From: Pseudomonas sp. ML2-2023-3
GTDB taxonomy: Bacteria > Pseudomonadota > Gammaproteobacteria > Pseudomonadales > Pseudomonadaceae
Direction of reading: 5' to 3'
NCBI RefSeq assembly: GCF_037055275.1
Contig: NZ_CP146343.1
Location: forward strand, 5,020,001-5,084,000
DNA length: 64,000 nt
Translations under genes and position numbers: made by a program
Notes under the pieces: model-generated
What the model saw: only the letters and a program-made list of their open reading frames with translations
What the model was told of the DNA's origin: nothing
Databases searched by the model: none
In this document: positions 11,635 through 21,270 of the stretch, piece after piece
Layout: each line of letters opens with the position of its first letter
How positions within the stretch are numbered: the stretch's first letter is position 1

Positions 11635-12006
11635 ATGAAGCGGCTACTCGGCGCTTGCGCCCTGCTCAGCTTGCTCGCAGGCTGCGCCAGCCATGACATA
11701 GACCCCCGTGGCTATGACAAAACAGGCATTGCCTCTTATTACGGTGCTCGCCATCACGGCAAGCGAACCGCCAGCGGTGAACCATTCGACCAGAATGCCC
11801 TTACCGCCGCCCACCCTGCTCTGCCTTTCGGGACGCGGGTGCTGGTCACCAATCTGAGCAACGACAAATCTGTTGTGCTGCGCATCAATGATCGCGGCCC
11901 CCATACCCGCGGACGCCTGATAGACGTTTCGCGCAAGGCCGCCCAGCAATTGGATATGCTGCGCAGCGGCACAGCAAAAGTCCGGGTTCAGGGCTTGAGT
12001 GATTAA
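11635..12006 (+). CDS. RlpA-like double-psi beta-barrel lipoprotein without SPOR domain
   Basis: A 123-residue exported protein. The signal peptide ends in LLAGC, a lipobox with the lipidated Cys at residue 19, so it is probably a lipoprotein. The body is a double-psi beta-barrel domain with GIASYYGARHHGKRTASGE, an NLSNDKSVVLRINDRGP stretch and DVSRKAAQQL, as in RlpA, a septal lytic transglycosylase that cuts naked glycan strands. The C-terminal peptidoglycan-binding SPOR domain of true RlpA is absent, so septal targeting is not expected in the usual way. It is followed at 20 nt by the antiporter gene. Confidence 0.88.
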   Translation: MKRLLGACALLSLLAGCASHDIDPRGYDKTGIASYYGARHHGKRTASGEPFDQNALTAAHPALPFGTRVLVTNLSNDKSVVLRINDRGPHTRGRLIDVSRKAAQQLDMLRSGTAKVRVQGLSD

Positions 12007-12026
12007 TTGAGGGAGTTGCCGCCATT

Positions 12027-13097
12027 TTGGGCTTGAGCGCGCTGTCACCATGGAACCTGCTGCAATTGCTCTGCGGCCTCGTCATGCTGATCGCAGGGGC
12101 CGAATTGCTGGTGCGCTGCGCCGTACGTATGGCTGCCAACATGAAGGTACGCCCGCTGCTGATCGGTTTGACCGTGGTCGCATTGGGCAGCAGCGCCCCA
12201 CAGATGACTGTCAGCCTGCAGGCCGCGCTCAATGACACCTCGGACATTGCCGTAGGCAGTGTGATCGGCAGCAATATTTTCAACATCCTGGTCACCCTGG
12301 GGCTGTCGGCGCTGATCATTCCCCTGCGCGTATCCCGTCAACTGGTGCGCCTGGACATTCCCCTGATGATCCTTGCCAGCGCCCTGGTGTTTGCCCTGGC
12401 ACTCAACAAACAGCTCGATCGCCTGGACGGTGTTGTCCTGTTGTGCGGCCTGATGATCTACCTGGCCCTGCTGTTGCGGCAATCGCGTCAAAGCGGCCAC
12501 CATCACAACAGCCACGCGCAGCCACACACCCCATGGCTGCACAACATCGCGTTAATGCTGTTGGCCCTGATCCTGCTCGGGGCGGCCGGGCACCTGCTGC
12601 TCGGCGCGGCAGTCACGGTTGCCACTGAGCTTGGGCTATCAGAGCGGATTATCGGGCTGACCATCATTGCGGTCAGCACTTCACTGCCGGAACTGGCCAC
12701 GTCACTGATCGCAGCCTTTCGCGGCCAGCGCGAAATCGCTGTCGGCAATGTGATTGGCAGCAATGTTTTCAGCCTGCTGGGGGTACTTGGCCTGACGGCT
12801 CTGGTCGCTCCAGCGCCCTTGTCGGTATCGCCCAACGCGCTGGCGTTCGACTTGCCGGTGATGCTGGGTGTGGCGGCGCTGTGTCTGCCCGTGTTCTACG
12901 CGGGGTACCGCGTCACCCGCGCTGAAGGGTTGCTGTTTCTGGGTTTATACCTGGCCTATGGGCTGCATGTAGTGTCCTTCACCATCGGCATGCCCTTGGC
13001 CGGCAAGCTTGAACATCTGATGCTGTTTTTCATCTTGCCGGCGCTGCTGGTGTTTCTGCTGTTCAGTACCCTGCGCGCGTGGCGCCGTCAGCACTAG
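12027..13097 (+). CDS. Calcium/sodium antiporter family protein (YrbG-like)
   Basis: A 356-residue CaCA-superfamily membrane protein with about ten helices. It has the two inverted alpha-repeat signatures GSSAPQMTVSL...GSVIGSNIFN (about residues 50-90) and STSLPELATSLIA...GNVIGSNVFS (about 215-255). The acidic E in the second repeat is present, while the first repeat has PQ where PE is usual, so one ion-binding carboxylate may be missing. A His-rich loop (GHHHNSHAQPH) sits between the halves. Translation appears to start at TTG 12027 behind GGGAG, since no in-frame ATG gives a full first helix. Its stop overlaps the convergent AEC gene by 4 nt. Confidence 0.85.
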   Translation: MGLSALSPWNLLQLLCGLVMLIAGAELLVRCAVRMAANMKVRPLLIGLTVVALGSSAPQMTVSLQAALNDTSDIAVGSVIGSNIFNILVTLGLSALIIPLRVSRQLVRLDIPLMILASALVFALALNKQLDRLDGVVLLCGLMIYLALLLRQSRQSGHHHNSHAQPHTPWLHNIALMLLALILLGAAGHLLLGAAVTVATELGLSERIIGLTIIAVSTSLPELATSLIAAFRGQREIAVGNVIGSNVFSLLGVLGLTALVAPAPLSVSPNALAFDLPVMLGVAALCLPVFYAGYRVTRAEGLLFLGLYLAYGLHVVSFTIGMPLAGKLEHLMLFFILPALLVFLLFSTLRAWRRQH

Positions 13098-14035
13098 ATC
13101 CAACCGCCCCACTGCAATACAAATATCCCGATATTGGTCGTGATGGCCGCCATCAAGGTGGTGATCACAATAATTGCGGCCGCCAATTCGTGATTACCGT
13201 TGGCCGCCCGCACCATGACATAACTGGCAGCGGCCGTCGGGCTGGCGAAATAAAGGAACAAAATCCCCAATTCCGGCCCGCGAAAGCCACACAACCAAGC
13301 CCCCAGAGTTGTCAGTAGCGGCAAACTGACCATTTTCACCAGACTTGCGCTCAGCGCCCTGTCGCCACTTTTACGCAGGCTTGCCAGCGACAGCGTGCCA
13401 CCGATGCAAATCAGCGCCAGGGGCAAGGTCATTGCGGCCAGGTATTCGCCAGACGCTTGCAACCAACCGGGCAGGCTGATCTTGAATACCGCAAACGGCA
13501 CCGCAGCCAGCACGCTGATGATCAGCGGGTTCTTGACCACACTTTTGCAGATGCTCCACGGATCGGACTTGATCACCGGGCTGTACACCGCCAGCACGAT
13601 AGTCGACAGCGTGTTGTAGAACAGGATCACGAGGCCTGCGAGTACCGCGCCCAATGAAATCCCGTAGTCGCCGTACATGCTGGCCGCGAGAGCCAGGCCA
13701 ATGACCCCGTTATTGCCGCGAAAGGCGCCCTGGGTGTAGACCCCACGGTCTTCACGAGGGCAGCGCCAGATCGACCAACCCCAGGCAAACGCAAACCCTG
13801 CGAGGGTTGCCAGCACGAAATAAGCCAGCACCTTGGGCTGCAGGGCCGCCCTGAGATCGGCATGCAAAATGCCCAGAAACAACAACGCCGGCATGGTGAC
13901 GTTAAACACCAGTGCCGACGCTGTGTGGATAAAGTTGTCATTGATCCAGCCCACGCGCTTGAGCACCACGCCCAGAAACAGCATGGCAAATACGGGGGCA
14001 GTTATCGTGAGCGTCTGAAGGAAAATAGCCAGCAT
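13094..14035 (-). CDS. AEC-family (auxin efflux carrier-like) transporter
   Basis: A 313-residue inner-membrane permease with about ten helices arranged as two halves. It has the family traits: an N-terminal P-V-F-x-x-x-x-L-G helix, NVTMPALLF, FRGNNGVIGLAL after the large cytoplasmic loop, and the C-terminal PTAAASYVMVRAANGN. AEC proteins export or import small organic anions; the substrate cannot be read from the sequence. It is transcribed in the same direction as hpt, 65 nt away, with a hairpin between. Confidence 0.88.
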   Translation of the reverse strand: MLAIFLQTLTITAPVFAMLFLGVVLKRVGWINDNFIHTASALVFNVTMPALLFLGILHADLRAALQPKVLAYFVLATLAGFAFAWGWSIWRCPREDRGVYTQGAFRGNNGVIGLALAASMYGDYGISLGAVLAGLVILFYNTLSTIVLAVYSPVIKSDPWSICKSVVKNPLIISVLAAVPFAVFKISLPGWLQASGEYLAAMTLPLALICIGGTLSLASLRKSGDRALSASLVKMVSLPLLTTLGAWLCGFRGPELGILFLYFASPTAAASYVMVRAANGNHELAAAIIVITTLMAAITTNIGIFVLQWGGWI

Positions 14036-14063
14036 GTCAGCACACTCATGGAGGTAGAACCGG

Positions 14064-14092
14064 GTTGAGGCCTTCTTGAAGAAAGCCTCAAC
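14064..14092. terminator. Inverted repeat between hpt and the AEC gene
   Basis: GTTGAGGC at 14064-14071 pairs with GCCTCAAC at 14085-14092, and an inner TTCTT/AAGAA extension lengthens the stem. There is no clear T run on either side, so it is a transcript-end or processing hairpin rather than a textbook intrinsic terminator. Confidence 0.45.
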
Positions 14093-14100
14093 GTCCTTTG

Positions 14101-14658
14101 TTACATACCTTTGACGGCATAAATGCCGGCGGCATTACGCCAGTAGCCTTTGTAGTCCATACCATAGCCGAAGATATAACGGTCAATGCACGGCAAGCCG
14201 ACGTAGTTGGCCTTCAAGTCCGGACGCGCCTTGCGGTCATGGTCCTTGTCGATCAATACCGCGGTGTGCACCTGTCGGGCACCGGCGTGCTTGCAGAATT
14301 CTACGATCGCGCTAAGGGTGTGCCCCTCGTCGAGGATGTCGTCGATGATCAACACGTGACGGTCGATGAACGATACTTCTGGCTTGGCTTTCCAGAACAG
14401 GTCGCCGCCAGTGGTTTCATTGCGATAGCGCGTAGCGTGCAGGTACGACGCTTCAAGCGGGAATTTCAGATGGGTGAGCAGCTTGCCGGAAAAAATCAGG
14501 CCGCCGTTCATCACACAAAAAACCACTGGATTGGTCTCGGCCATTTCTGCCGTGATTTGCGCACCAACGCGGGCAATTGCCTCTTCGACTTCGGCTTCGG
14601 TGTACAGGCAGTCAGCCTCTCGCATGATTTGACGGATATGCTCGAGATCAGCAGACAT
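14101..14658 (-). CDS. hpt: Hypoxanthine-guanine phosphoribosyltransferase
   Basis: A 185-residue type I phosphoribosyltransferase that salvages hypoxanthine and guanine with PRPP. The PRPP-binding loop is VLIIDDILDEGHT (about residues 102-114). The VVFCVMNGGLIFSGKL region carries the flexible-loop and diphosphate contacts. The start is ATG 14658, giving MSADLEHIRQ; upstream in-frame codons add a non-conserved stretch. It is divergent from upp, so both salvage genes share a 165-nt control region. Confidence 0.93.
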   Translation of the reverse strand: MSADLEHIRQIMREADCLYTEAEVEEAIARVGAQITAEMAETNPVVFCVMNGGLIFSGKLLTHLKFPLEASYLHATRYRNETTGGDLFWKAKPEVSFIDRHVLIIDDILDEGHTLSAIVEFCKHAGARQVHTAVLIDKDHDRKARPDLKANYVGLPCIDRYIFGYGMDYKGYWRNAAGIYAVKGM

Positions 14659-14768
14659 GACGCTCTCCAGGGGGGGTTGTGCAAGAAAAGCGGGCAAAGG
14701 TACGCATCCGCATGGCTCAGATCAAGCATTTATGGACTAACGTGCAGTAATGTCTGTAGGACATCACC

Positions 14769-14799
14769 CCGGATTAGATTAATCTAGGCCGGTTTTTTT
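14769..14799 (+). terminator. Intrinsic-terminator-like hairpin in the upp leader (possible attenuator)
   Basis: CCGG at 14769-14772 pairs with CCGG at 14789-14792. An inner TAGAT/ATCTA stem (the palindrome TAGATTAATCTA at 14775-14786) sits between, and seven T follow at 14793-14799. It lies only 24 nt before the upp ATG and points in the upp direction. It is therefore either a leader attenuator or the end of a short upstream transcript. Confidence 0.55.
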
Positions 14800-14823
14800 G
14801 CCTGCCCCCCGGAGTTTTTCCCT

Positions 14824-15462
14824 ATGCCTATCCGCGAGATACGCCATCCGCTAATCCGTCATAAACTCGGCCTCATGCGTCGCGCTGACATTAGCACGAA
14901 GAATTTCCGTGAGCTCGCTCAGGAAGTCGGCGCTTTGCTGACCTATGAAGCCACCAGTGACCTGACCCTCGAAACCTACGATATCGAAGGCTGGTGCGGC
15001 ACTGTTCAAGTTGAAAAAATCGCCGGTAAGAAAATTACCGTCGTGCCGATCCTGCGCGCCGGTATCGGCATGCTGGAAGGTGTTCTGAGCCTGATCCCGG
15101 GCGCCAAAGTCAGCGCTGTCGGTATTGCCCGTAACGAAGAAACCCTCCAGGCCCACACCTACCTGGAAAAACTGGTTCCGGAAATCAACGAGCGTCTGGC
15201 GATGATTATCGACCCGATGCTGGCCACCGGCTCTTCGATGGTTGCCACCATTGATCTGCTGAAAAAAGCCGGCTGCAAGGAAATCCGCGCCATGGTGCTG
15301 GTTGCTGCGCCAGAAGGGATTGCTGCGGTTGAAGCCGCTCACCCGGACGTGACCATCTACACCGCCTCCATTGATGAGCGTTTGAACGAGCACGGCTACA
15401 TCATCCCGGGCTTGGGCGATGCCGGCGACAAGATCTTCGGCACCAAGCAAAAGGACATTTAA
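14824..15462 (+). CDS. upp: Uracil phosphoribosyltransferase
   Basis: A 212-residue enzyme making UMP from uracil and PRPP. The N-terminus [19 protein letters not shown] is diagnostic, PRPP binding is at [12 protein letters not shown] (about residues 130-141) and the uracil site is in the C-terminal [16 protein letters not shown]. The GGAG site precedes the ATG. The uraA ATG follows 1 nt after the stop, so uptake and conversion of uracil are co-expressed. Confidence 0.98.
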   Translation: MPIREIRHPLIRHKLGLMRRADISTKNFRELAQEVGALLTYEATSDLTLETYDIEGWCGTVQVEKIAGKKITVVPILRAGIGMLEGVLSLIPGAKVSAVGIARNEETLQAHTYLEKLVPEINERLAMIIDPMLATGSSMVATIDLLKKAGCKEIRAMVLVAAPEGIAAVEAAHPDVTIYTASIDERLNEHGYIIPGLGDAGDKIFGTKQKDI

Positions 15463-15463
15463 C

Positions 15464-16738
15464 ATGCAGGACGAGTTCAACGACCCGCTCTGGCGCCAGA
15501 TAATCTCTGGCGCGCAGATGCTCTTCGTGGCGTTTGGCGCGTTGGTGTTGATGCCATTGATTACCGGCCTCGACCCCAACGTTGCGCTGTTCACGGCGGG
15601 TCTCGGGACTCTGCTGTTCCAGATCGTGACCCGGCGCCAAGTGCCGGTCTTTCTGGCTTCGAGTTTCGCTTTCATTACCCCGATCATTCTCGCCAAAGGG
15701 CAGTTCGGCCTTGCAGCGACCATGGGCGGCGTCATGGCAGCCGGTTTTGTGTATACCTTTCTCGGTTTCGCGGTGAAGCTCAAGGGCACCGGATTCATCG
15801 ACCGCTTGTTGCCACCTGTGGTGATCGGTCCGGTGATTATCTCGATTGGCCTGGCGATGGCGCCCATTGCAGCGCACATGGCCATGGGCCGCGCTGAAGA
15901 TGGCACCGAGCTGATTCACTATCAAACCGCCATGATGATCTCGATGCCAGCGCTGCTGACGACCTTGATCGTGGCTGTATTCGGTAAAGGGATTTTCCGT
16001 CTGGTGCCCATCATCGCCGGTGTGCTGGTCGGGTTTGGCATGGCGTTTTACTTTGGCGTCGTCGACACCGCCAAGATCGCCGCAGCGCCGTGGTTCGCCA
16101 TGCCGCACTTCACTGCCCCCGAGTTCAACTGGCAGGCGATTCTGTTTATCGTCCCCGTAGCGCTTGCTCCGGCCATTGAACATATCGGCGGCGTGATTGC
16201 CGTAGGCAGCGTGACCGGTCGCGACTACCTGAAAAAGCCGGGCCTGCACCGCACGCTGTTCGGTGACGGTATCGCCACCACCGCTGCCGGCATGCTGGGC
16301 GGACCACCCAACACCACCTACGCCGAAGTGACTGGCGCGGTGATGCTGACCAAGAACTACAACCCGAAAATCATGACCTGGGCAGCGATTTTCGCCATCA
16401 GCCTGGCATTTGTCGGTAAGTTCGGCGCGCTGCTGCAAAGCATTCCGGTCCCTGTAATGGGCGGGATTCTGTGCCTGCTGTTCGGTTCGATTGCAGCCGT
16501 GGGCATGAACACCCTGATCCGCCATCAGGTCGACCTGAGCGAAGCACGCAACCTGGTGATCGTGTCGGTGATTCTGGTCTTCGGGATTGGTGGCGTGCTG
16601 ATCGGTACGGGGATGGGGCCTGAGGACTTCGGTCTCAAAGGCATCGCGTTGTGCGCCATTGTGGCGATTGCGCTGAACCTGATCCTGCCGGGCAACGACA
16701 GCTGGAAACACAAGAAAGGTGACGGCCCCGTCATCTGA
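15464..16738 (+). CDS. uraA: Uracil permease (NCS2 / nucleobase:cation symporter family)
   Basis: A 424-residue inner-membrane transporter with about 12-14 helices. NCS2 signatures are visible: the substrate-site motif in VALAPAIEHIGGVIAVG (about residues 235-251), and GGPPNTTYAEVTGAVMLTKNYNP. It imports uracil for Upp. The start at ATG 15464 gives MQDEFNDPLWRQ; an earlier in-frame start inside upp was rejected. Confidence 0.95.
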   Translation: MQDEFNDPLWRQIISGAQMLFVAFGALVLMPLITGLDPNVALFTAGLGTLLFQIVTRRQVPVFLASSFAFITPIILAKGQFGLAATMGGVMAAGFVYTFLGFAVKLKGTGFIDRLLPPVVIGPVIISIGLAMAPIAAHMAMGRAEDGTELIHYQTAMMISMPALLTTLIVAVFGKGIFRLVPIIAGVLVGFGMAFYFGVVDTAKIAAAPWFAMPHFTAPEFNWQAILFIVPVALAPAIEHIGGVIAVGSVTGRDYLKKPGLHRTLFGDGIATTAAGMLGGPPNTTYAEVTGAVMLTKNYNPKIMTWAAIFAISLAFVGKFGALLQSIPVPVMGGILCLLFGSIAAVGMNTLIRHQVDLSEARNLVIVSVILVFGIGGVLIGTGMGPEDFGLKGIALCAIVAIALNLILPGNDSWKHKKGDGPVI

Positions 16739-16747
16739 CCTGTAATC

Positions 16748-16845
16748 CCTGTAGGAGCGGGCTTGCTCGCGATTGCATCACCTCTATCCAACCGATAGAC
16801 CGCGTTGACTGCATCGCGAGCAAGCCCGCTCCCACAGGGGTTTTT
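16748..16845. repeat. REP-type inverted pair with terminator-like end between uraA and hemH
   Basis: GTAGGAGCGGGCTTGCTCGCG at 16751-16771 is mirrored by CGCGAGCAAGCCCGCTCCCAC at about 16815-16835. This is the most common dispersed repeat of fluorescent pseudomonads. A TTTTT run follows the right arm, so the folded element can also end uraA transcription. The convergent hemH stop lies immediately beyond. Confidence 0.85.
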
Positions 16846-17871
16846 CTAAAGCGCCAGCGGCGCCCTTTCACACAAAGTTTTTAACGCCTGCGCCCATTGC
16901 GGGTTGTCATTGAGGCACGGCACCAGCACCAACTCTTCGCCCCCCGCCTCGATAAACTGCTCGCGCCCGCGATCACCGATCTCTTCCAGCGTTTCAATGC
17001 AATCAGCCACAAACGCCGGGCACATCACCAGAATCTTCTTCACCCCCTGCTTGGCCAACGCATCAAGACGCGCCTCCGTGTAGGGTTCGATCCACTTGGC
17101 CCGGCCCAAACGGGACTGGAACGCCACCGACCACTTGCCTTCAGGCAACCCCATACGCTCGGCAAAAGCCTGGGCAGAACGCAAACACTGCGCTCGATAA
17201 CAGGTTTGCAAAACTGCAGGCGAAGCATTCTGGCAGCAGTCTTCATTCTTGAAGCAGTGATTGCCGGTCGGGTCCAGCTTGTGCAAATGCCGCTCGGGCA
17301 AACCGTGAAAGCTGAGCAGCAGGTGATCGTAATCCTGCTCCAGATGCGGCCGGGCGCTAGCCACCAGCGCATCGAGGTACTCGGGCTGGTCATAGAACGG
17401 CTGCACAATCGAAAACTGCATCGGCAATTTTTTGGCCTTGACCACGCGCTTGGCTTCTTCAATCACCGTGGTCACGGTGCTGTCAGCGAACTGCGGATAA
17501 AGCGGTGCCAGCGTGACCTTCTTGATGCCCTGCGACGCCAGACGGGTGAGCACGGTTTCAATCGACGGCTCGCCGTAACGCATGGCCAATTCGACCGGGC
17601 CCTGGGTCCACTCTTTGGTCATCGCCTGCTGCAGGCGACGACTGAGTACCACCAGTGGCGAACCCTCGTCCCACCAGATCGAGGCATACGCGTGGGCCGA
17701 CTGCTCAGGACGCTTGACCAGGATCAACGACACCAGCAAGCGCCGTACCGGCCACGGCAAGTCGATGACGTACGGATCCATCAAAAACTGGTTCAAGTAA
17801 CTGCGTACATCCGCTACCGAAGTAGACGCCGGCGAACCCAGGTTAACCAGCAACAACGCGTGGTCGGTCAT
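16846..17871 (-). CDS. hemH: Ferrochelatase
   Basis: A 341-residue enzyme that inserts ferrous iron into protoporphyrin IX, the last step of protohaem synthesis. It shows LLVNLGSP at the N-terminus and the active-site region [11 protein letters not shown] with the catalytic His. The C-terminal part has [18 protein letters not shown] and the conserved Glu stretch. The start at ATG 17871 yields [14 protein letters not shown]; a longer reading frame upstream overlaps the neighbouring gene and is not credible. It is co-directional with the TIGR01777 gene 13 nt upstream. Confidence 0.95.
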   Translation of the reverse strand: MTDHALLLVNLGSPASTSVADVRSYLNQFLMDPYVIDLPWPVRRLLVSLILVKRPEQSAHAYASIWWDEGSPLVVLSRRLQQAMTKEWTQGPVELAMRYGEPSIETVLTRLASQGIKKVTLAPLYPQFADSTVTTVIEEAKRVVKAKKLPMQFSIVQPFYDQPEYLDALVASARPHLEQDYDHLLLSFHGLPERHLHKLDPTGNHCFKNEDCCQNASPAVLQTCYRAQCLRSAQAFAERMGLPEGKWSVAFQSRLGRAKWIEPYTEARLDALAKQGVKKILVMCPAFVADCIETLEEIGDRGREQFIEAGGEELVLVPCLNDNPQWAQALKTLCERAPLAL

Positions 17872-17884
17872 GCAACTTCCTATT

Positions 17885-18787
17885 TCAGAGGCGGGCGGCG
17901 ACATCATCAAGTGCCGCACGCAAATCGGTGAACTGAAAAGTAAAACCGGCAGCCAGCAACTTTGCAGGCATAGCCCGCTGGCCACCCAGTAACAAACCGG
18001 ACATCTCGCCCAGCAACACGCGCAGTACAAATGCGGGCATAGGCATAAATGCCGGACGGTGCAACACGCTGCCCAAGGTCCTGGCGAAGTCGGCATTGCG
18101 TACCGGGTGTGGCGCGCAGGCATTATAAGGACCGCTGGCGGCATTCTCATGCACAAGAAAATCAATCAGGGCAATTTGATCCTTGATATGAATCCACGGC
18201 ATCCACTGCCGACCATTGCCTATAGGCCCGCCCAGCGCCAGCTTGAAAGGCAACAACAGGCGCGACAAAAAGCCGCCTTCAGCTGCCAGTACCAGTCCCG
18301 TGCGCACCAGCACCACTCGAATGCCCAAGGCCTGCGCCCGCTGCGCGGTTTCTTCCCAGGCAATGCACAAGTGGCTGGAAAAATCTTCGCTGACGGGCGG
18401 TGAGTCCTCGGTCAGCTCACGCTCGCCACCGTCGCCGTACCAGCCAACGGCCGAACCGGACACCAGCACCGACGGCCTTTGGTCCCGGCTTTCAAGCCAG
18501 GCCACCAGGGTTTCGGTCAGGGTAATGCGACTGCTCCACAGCAGAGCCTTGCGCCCGCGCGTCCAGGGACGATCGGCGATGGGCGCACCTGCCAGATTGA
18601 CCACGGCATCAATCGGTTCCTGCCCGAGCTCCTCAAGCAGGGCAACACCTTTGACCTGAGCACCGCACAATCGGGCCACTTGCTCAGGGCGCCGACTCCA
18701 CACACTAAGGCGGTGGCCTTGCGCCAGCCAGTGACGACAGAGCTGACGCCCTATCAAGCCTGTACCGCCGGTCAGCAATATGTGCAT
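17885..18787 (-). CDS. TIGR01777 family NAD(P)-dependent epimerase-like protein (YfcH type)
   Basis: A 300-residue extended-SDR protein. The nucleotide-binding [10 protein letters not shown] is at residues 7-16, followed by the family signature [13 protein letters not shown] and [13 protein letters not shown]. The C-terminal DUF1731 domain ends the protein. The physiological substrate of this family is not known; in plants a relative affects cell division. It is probably co-transcribed with hemH. Confidence 0.9.
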   Translation of the reverse strand: MHILLTGGTGLIGRQLCRHWLAQGHRLSVWSRRPEQVARLCGAQVKGVALLEELGQEPIDAVVNLAGAPIADRPWTRGRKALLWSSRITLTETLVAWLESRDQRPSVLVSGSAVGWYGDGGERELTEDSPPVSEDFSSHLCIAWEETAQRAQALGIRVVLVRTGLVLAAEGGFLSRLLLPFKLALGGPIGNGRQWMPWIHIKDQIALIDFLVHENAASGPYNACAPHPVRNADFARTLGSVLHRPAFMPMPAFVLRVLLGEMSGLLLGGQRAMPAKLLAAGFTFQFTDLRAALDDVAARL

Positions 18788-18908
18788 GAGTTGATCCTCG
18801 CAAGGAGTTTTATCGGGAGCACTGGTCTATTTTTACTGTAAGACCTTTTATCGGTCGTCGACCTGACTTAAGAATAGGCCACATGGATCTGGAAGAATCA
18901 CTAAAACC

Positions 18909-20177
<1,269 letters not shown>

Positions 20178-20202
20178 TCCTTTCGGCAGCACTTCAAATA
20201 CT

Positions 20203-20276
20203 TGTACAAGATAATTGACTTGTACAACATCAGGCCTATGATGAACTCAAGCTGTACATCGATTAAAAGATGTACA
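20203..20276 (+). promoter_or_regulatory. Light-operon promoter with two perfect LitR-type operators
   Basis: Two exact TGTACA-N12-TGTACA direct repeats lie at 20203-20226 and 20253-20276. Between and through them runs a sigma-70-type promoter: -35 TTGACT (20215-20220), 16-nt spacer, -10 TATGAT (20237-20242). Operator 1 covers the -35; operator 2 covers the start site and early transcript. A repressor bound at both would block transcription. The operator matches the published PplR1 consensus of P. putida, T(G/A)TACA-N12-TGTA(C/T)A. The downstream SD is GGAGG, 9 nt before ATG 20300. Confidence 0.88.
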
Positions 20277-20299
20277 AGTAATTCTTGGAGGTTCGTCAC

Positions 20300-21268
20300 A
20301 TGGCCAGCACCGTTCCCGCCCGGCACAAACCCAAAATTGCCATCAGCGCGTGCTTGCTGGGGGCCGAAGTTCGCTTCAACGGCGGGCACAAAGAGTCGCG
20401 GCTGTGCAGCCAGACGTTGAGCCAGCACTTCGAATTTGTGCCGCTGTGCCCCGAGGTTGCCATCGGCCTTGGCATTCCTCGCCAGCCTGTACGTCTGGTG
20501 GGCAATCCTGCTCAACCTCAAGCCGTCGGCACCGTCGATCGCACCTTGAACGTGACTCAGCCATTGCACGACTACGGCGTGGAAATGGCCGCAGCCCACA
20601 CGGATATTTGTGGCTACATCTTCATGCAAAAGTCGCCCTCATGCGGCCTGGAGCGGGTCAAGGTGTATCAGGACGGCGGCCGTCCCGCAGAGTTGAGCGG
20701 CCGTGGCATTTACGCTCAAGCGTTCTGTGACGCCCATCCCGACTTGCCTGTGGAGGAAGACGGTCGATTGAATGATCCGGTGTTGCGCGAGAACTTCATG
20801 ACCCGGGTTTATGCCTACAGCGCCTGGCAGGCCCTGCTCAAACAGGGCGTCACCCGCCGCTCACTGACCGAATTTCACGCCTGCTACAAATACCAGCTGA
20901 TGGCCCATCACCCGGTGCAGTACAAAACCCTGGGCAATTTGCTCGGCAGTCTTGGCAAGCAAGATCCGCGAGCCATTGCACCGCAGTACTTCAGCGAGCT
21001 GATGAAAGCGCTGAAAAAATGCGCGACCCGGCGCACCCACACCAACGTGCTGCAACACATCAGCGGCTACCTCAAACAATCCATCAGCCCCGAAGACAAG
21101 CAGGAAGTTCAGCAGCTGATTGGCCAGTACCTGCACGGCATCGTGCCGCTGGTGGTGCCCCTGACCCTGCTCAAGCATCACTTTCGCCTGCACCCGCACC
21201 CTTACATCTCGCGCCAGGTTTACCTGCAGCCGCATCCGGAAGACCTCAGCCTGCGCAATGCCATCTGA
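20300..21268 (+). CDS. DUF523/DUF1722 two-domain protein (YbgA-like C-terminus)
   Basis: A 322-residue protein. The N-terminal half is a DUF523 domain with the cysteine-containing motifs KIAISACLLGAEVRFNG, LCPEVAIGLGIPR and MQKSPSCGL. The C-terminal half is a DUF1722/YbgA domain with FHACYKYQLMAHHPVQY and KQEVQQLIGQY. Function is unproven. The same pairing with a photolyase and MerR gene recurs in many gamma-proteobacteria, which suggests a role in photoreactivation or thiolation-type chemistry. It is the first gene of the light operon; the regulator ATG follows 2 nt after its stop. Confidence 0.9.
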   Translation: MASTVPARHKPKIAISACLLGAEVRFNGGHKESRLCSQTLSQHFEFVPLCPEVAIGLGIPRQPVRLVGNPAQPQAVGTVDRTLNVTQPLHDYGVEMAAAHTDICGYIFMQKSPSCGLERVKVYQDGGRPAELSGRGIYAQAFCDAHPDLPVEEDGRLNDPVLRENFMTRVYAYSAWQALLKQGVTRRSLTEFHACYKYQLMAHHPVQYKTLGNLLGSLGKQDPRAIAPQYFSELMKALKKCATRRTHTNVLQHISGYLKQSISPEDKQEVQQLIGQYLHGIVPLVVPLTLLKHHFRLHPHPYISRQVYLQPHPEDLSLRNAI

Positions 21269-21270
21269 CC

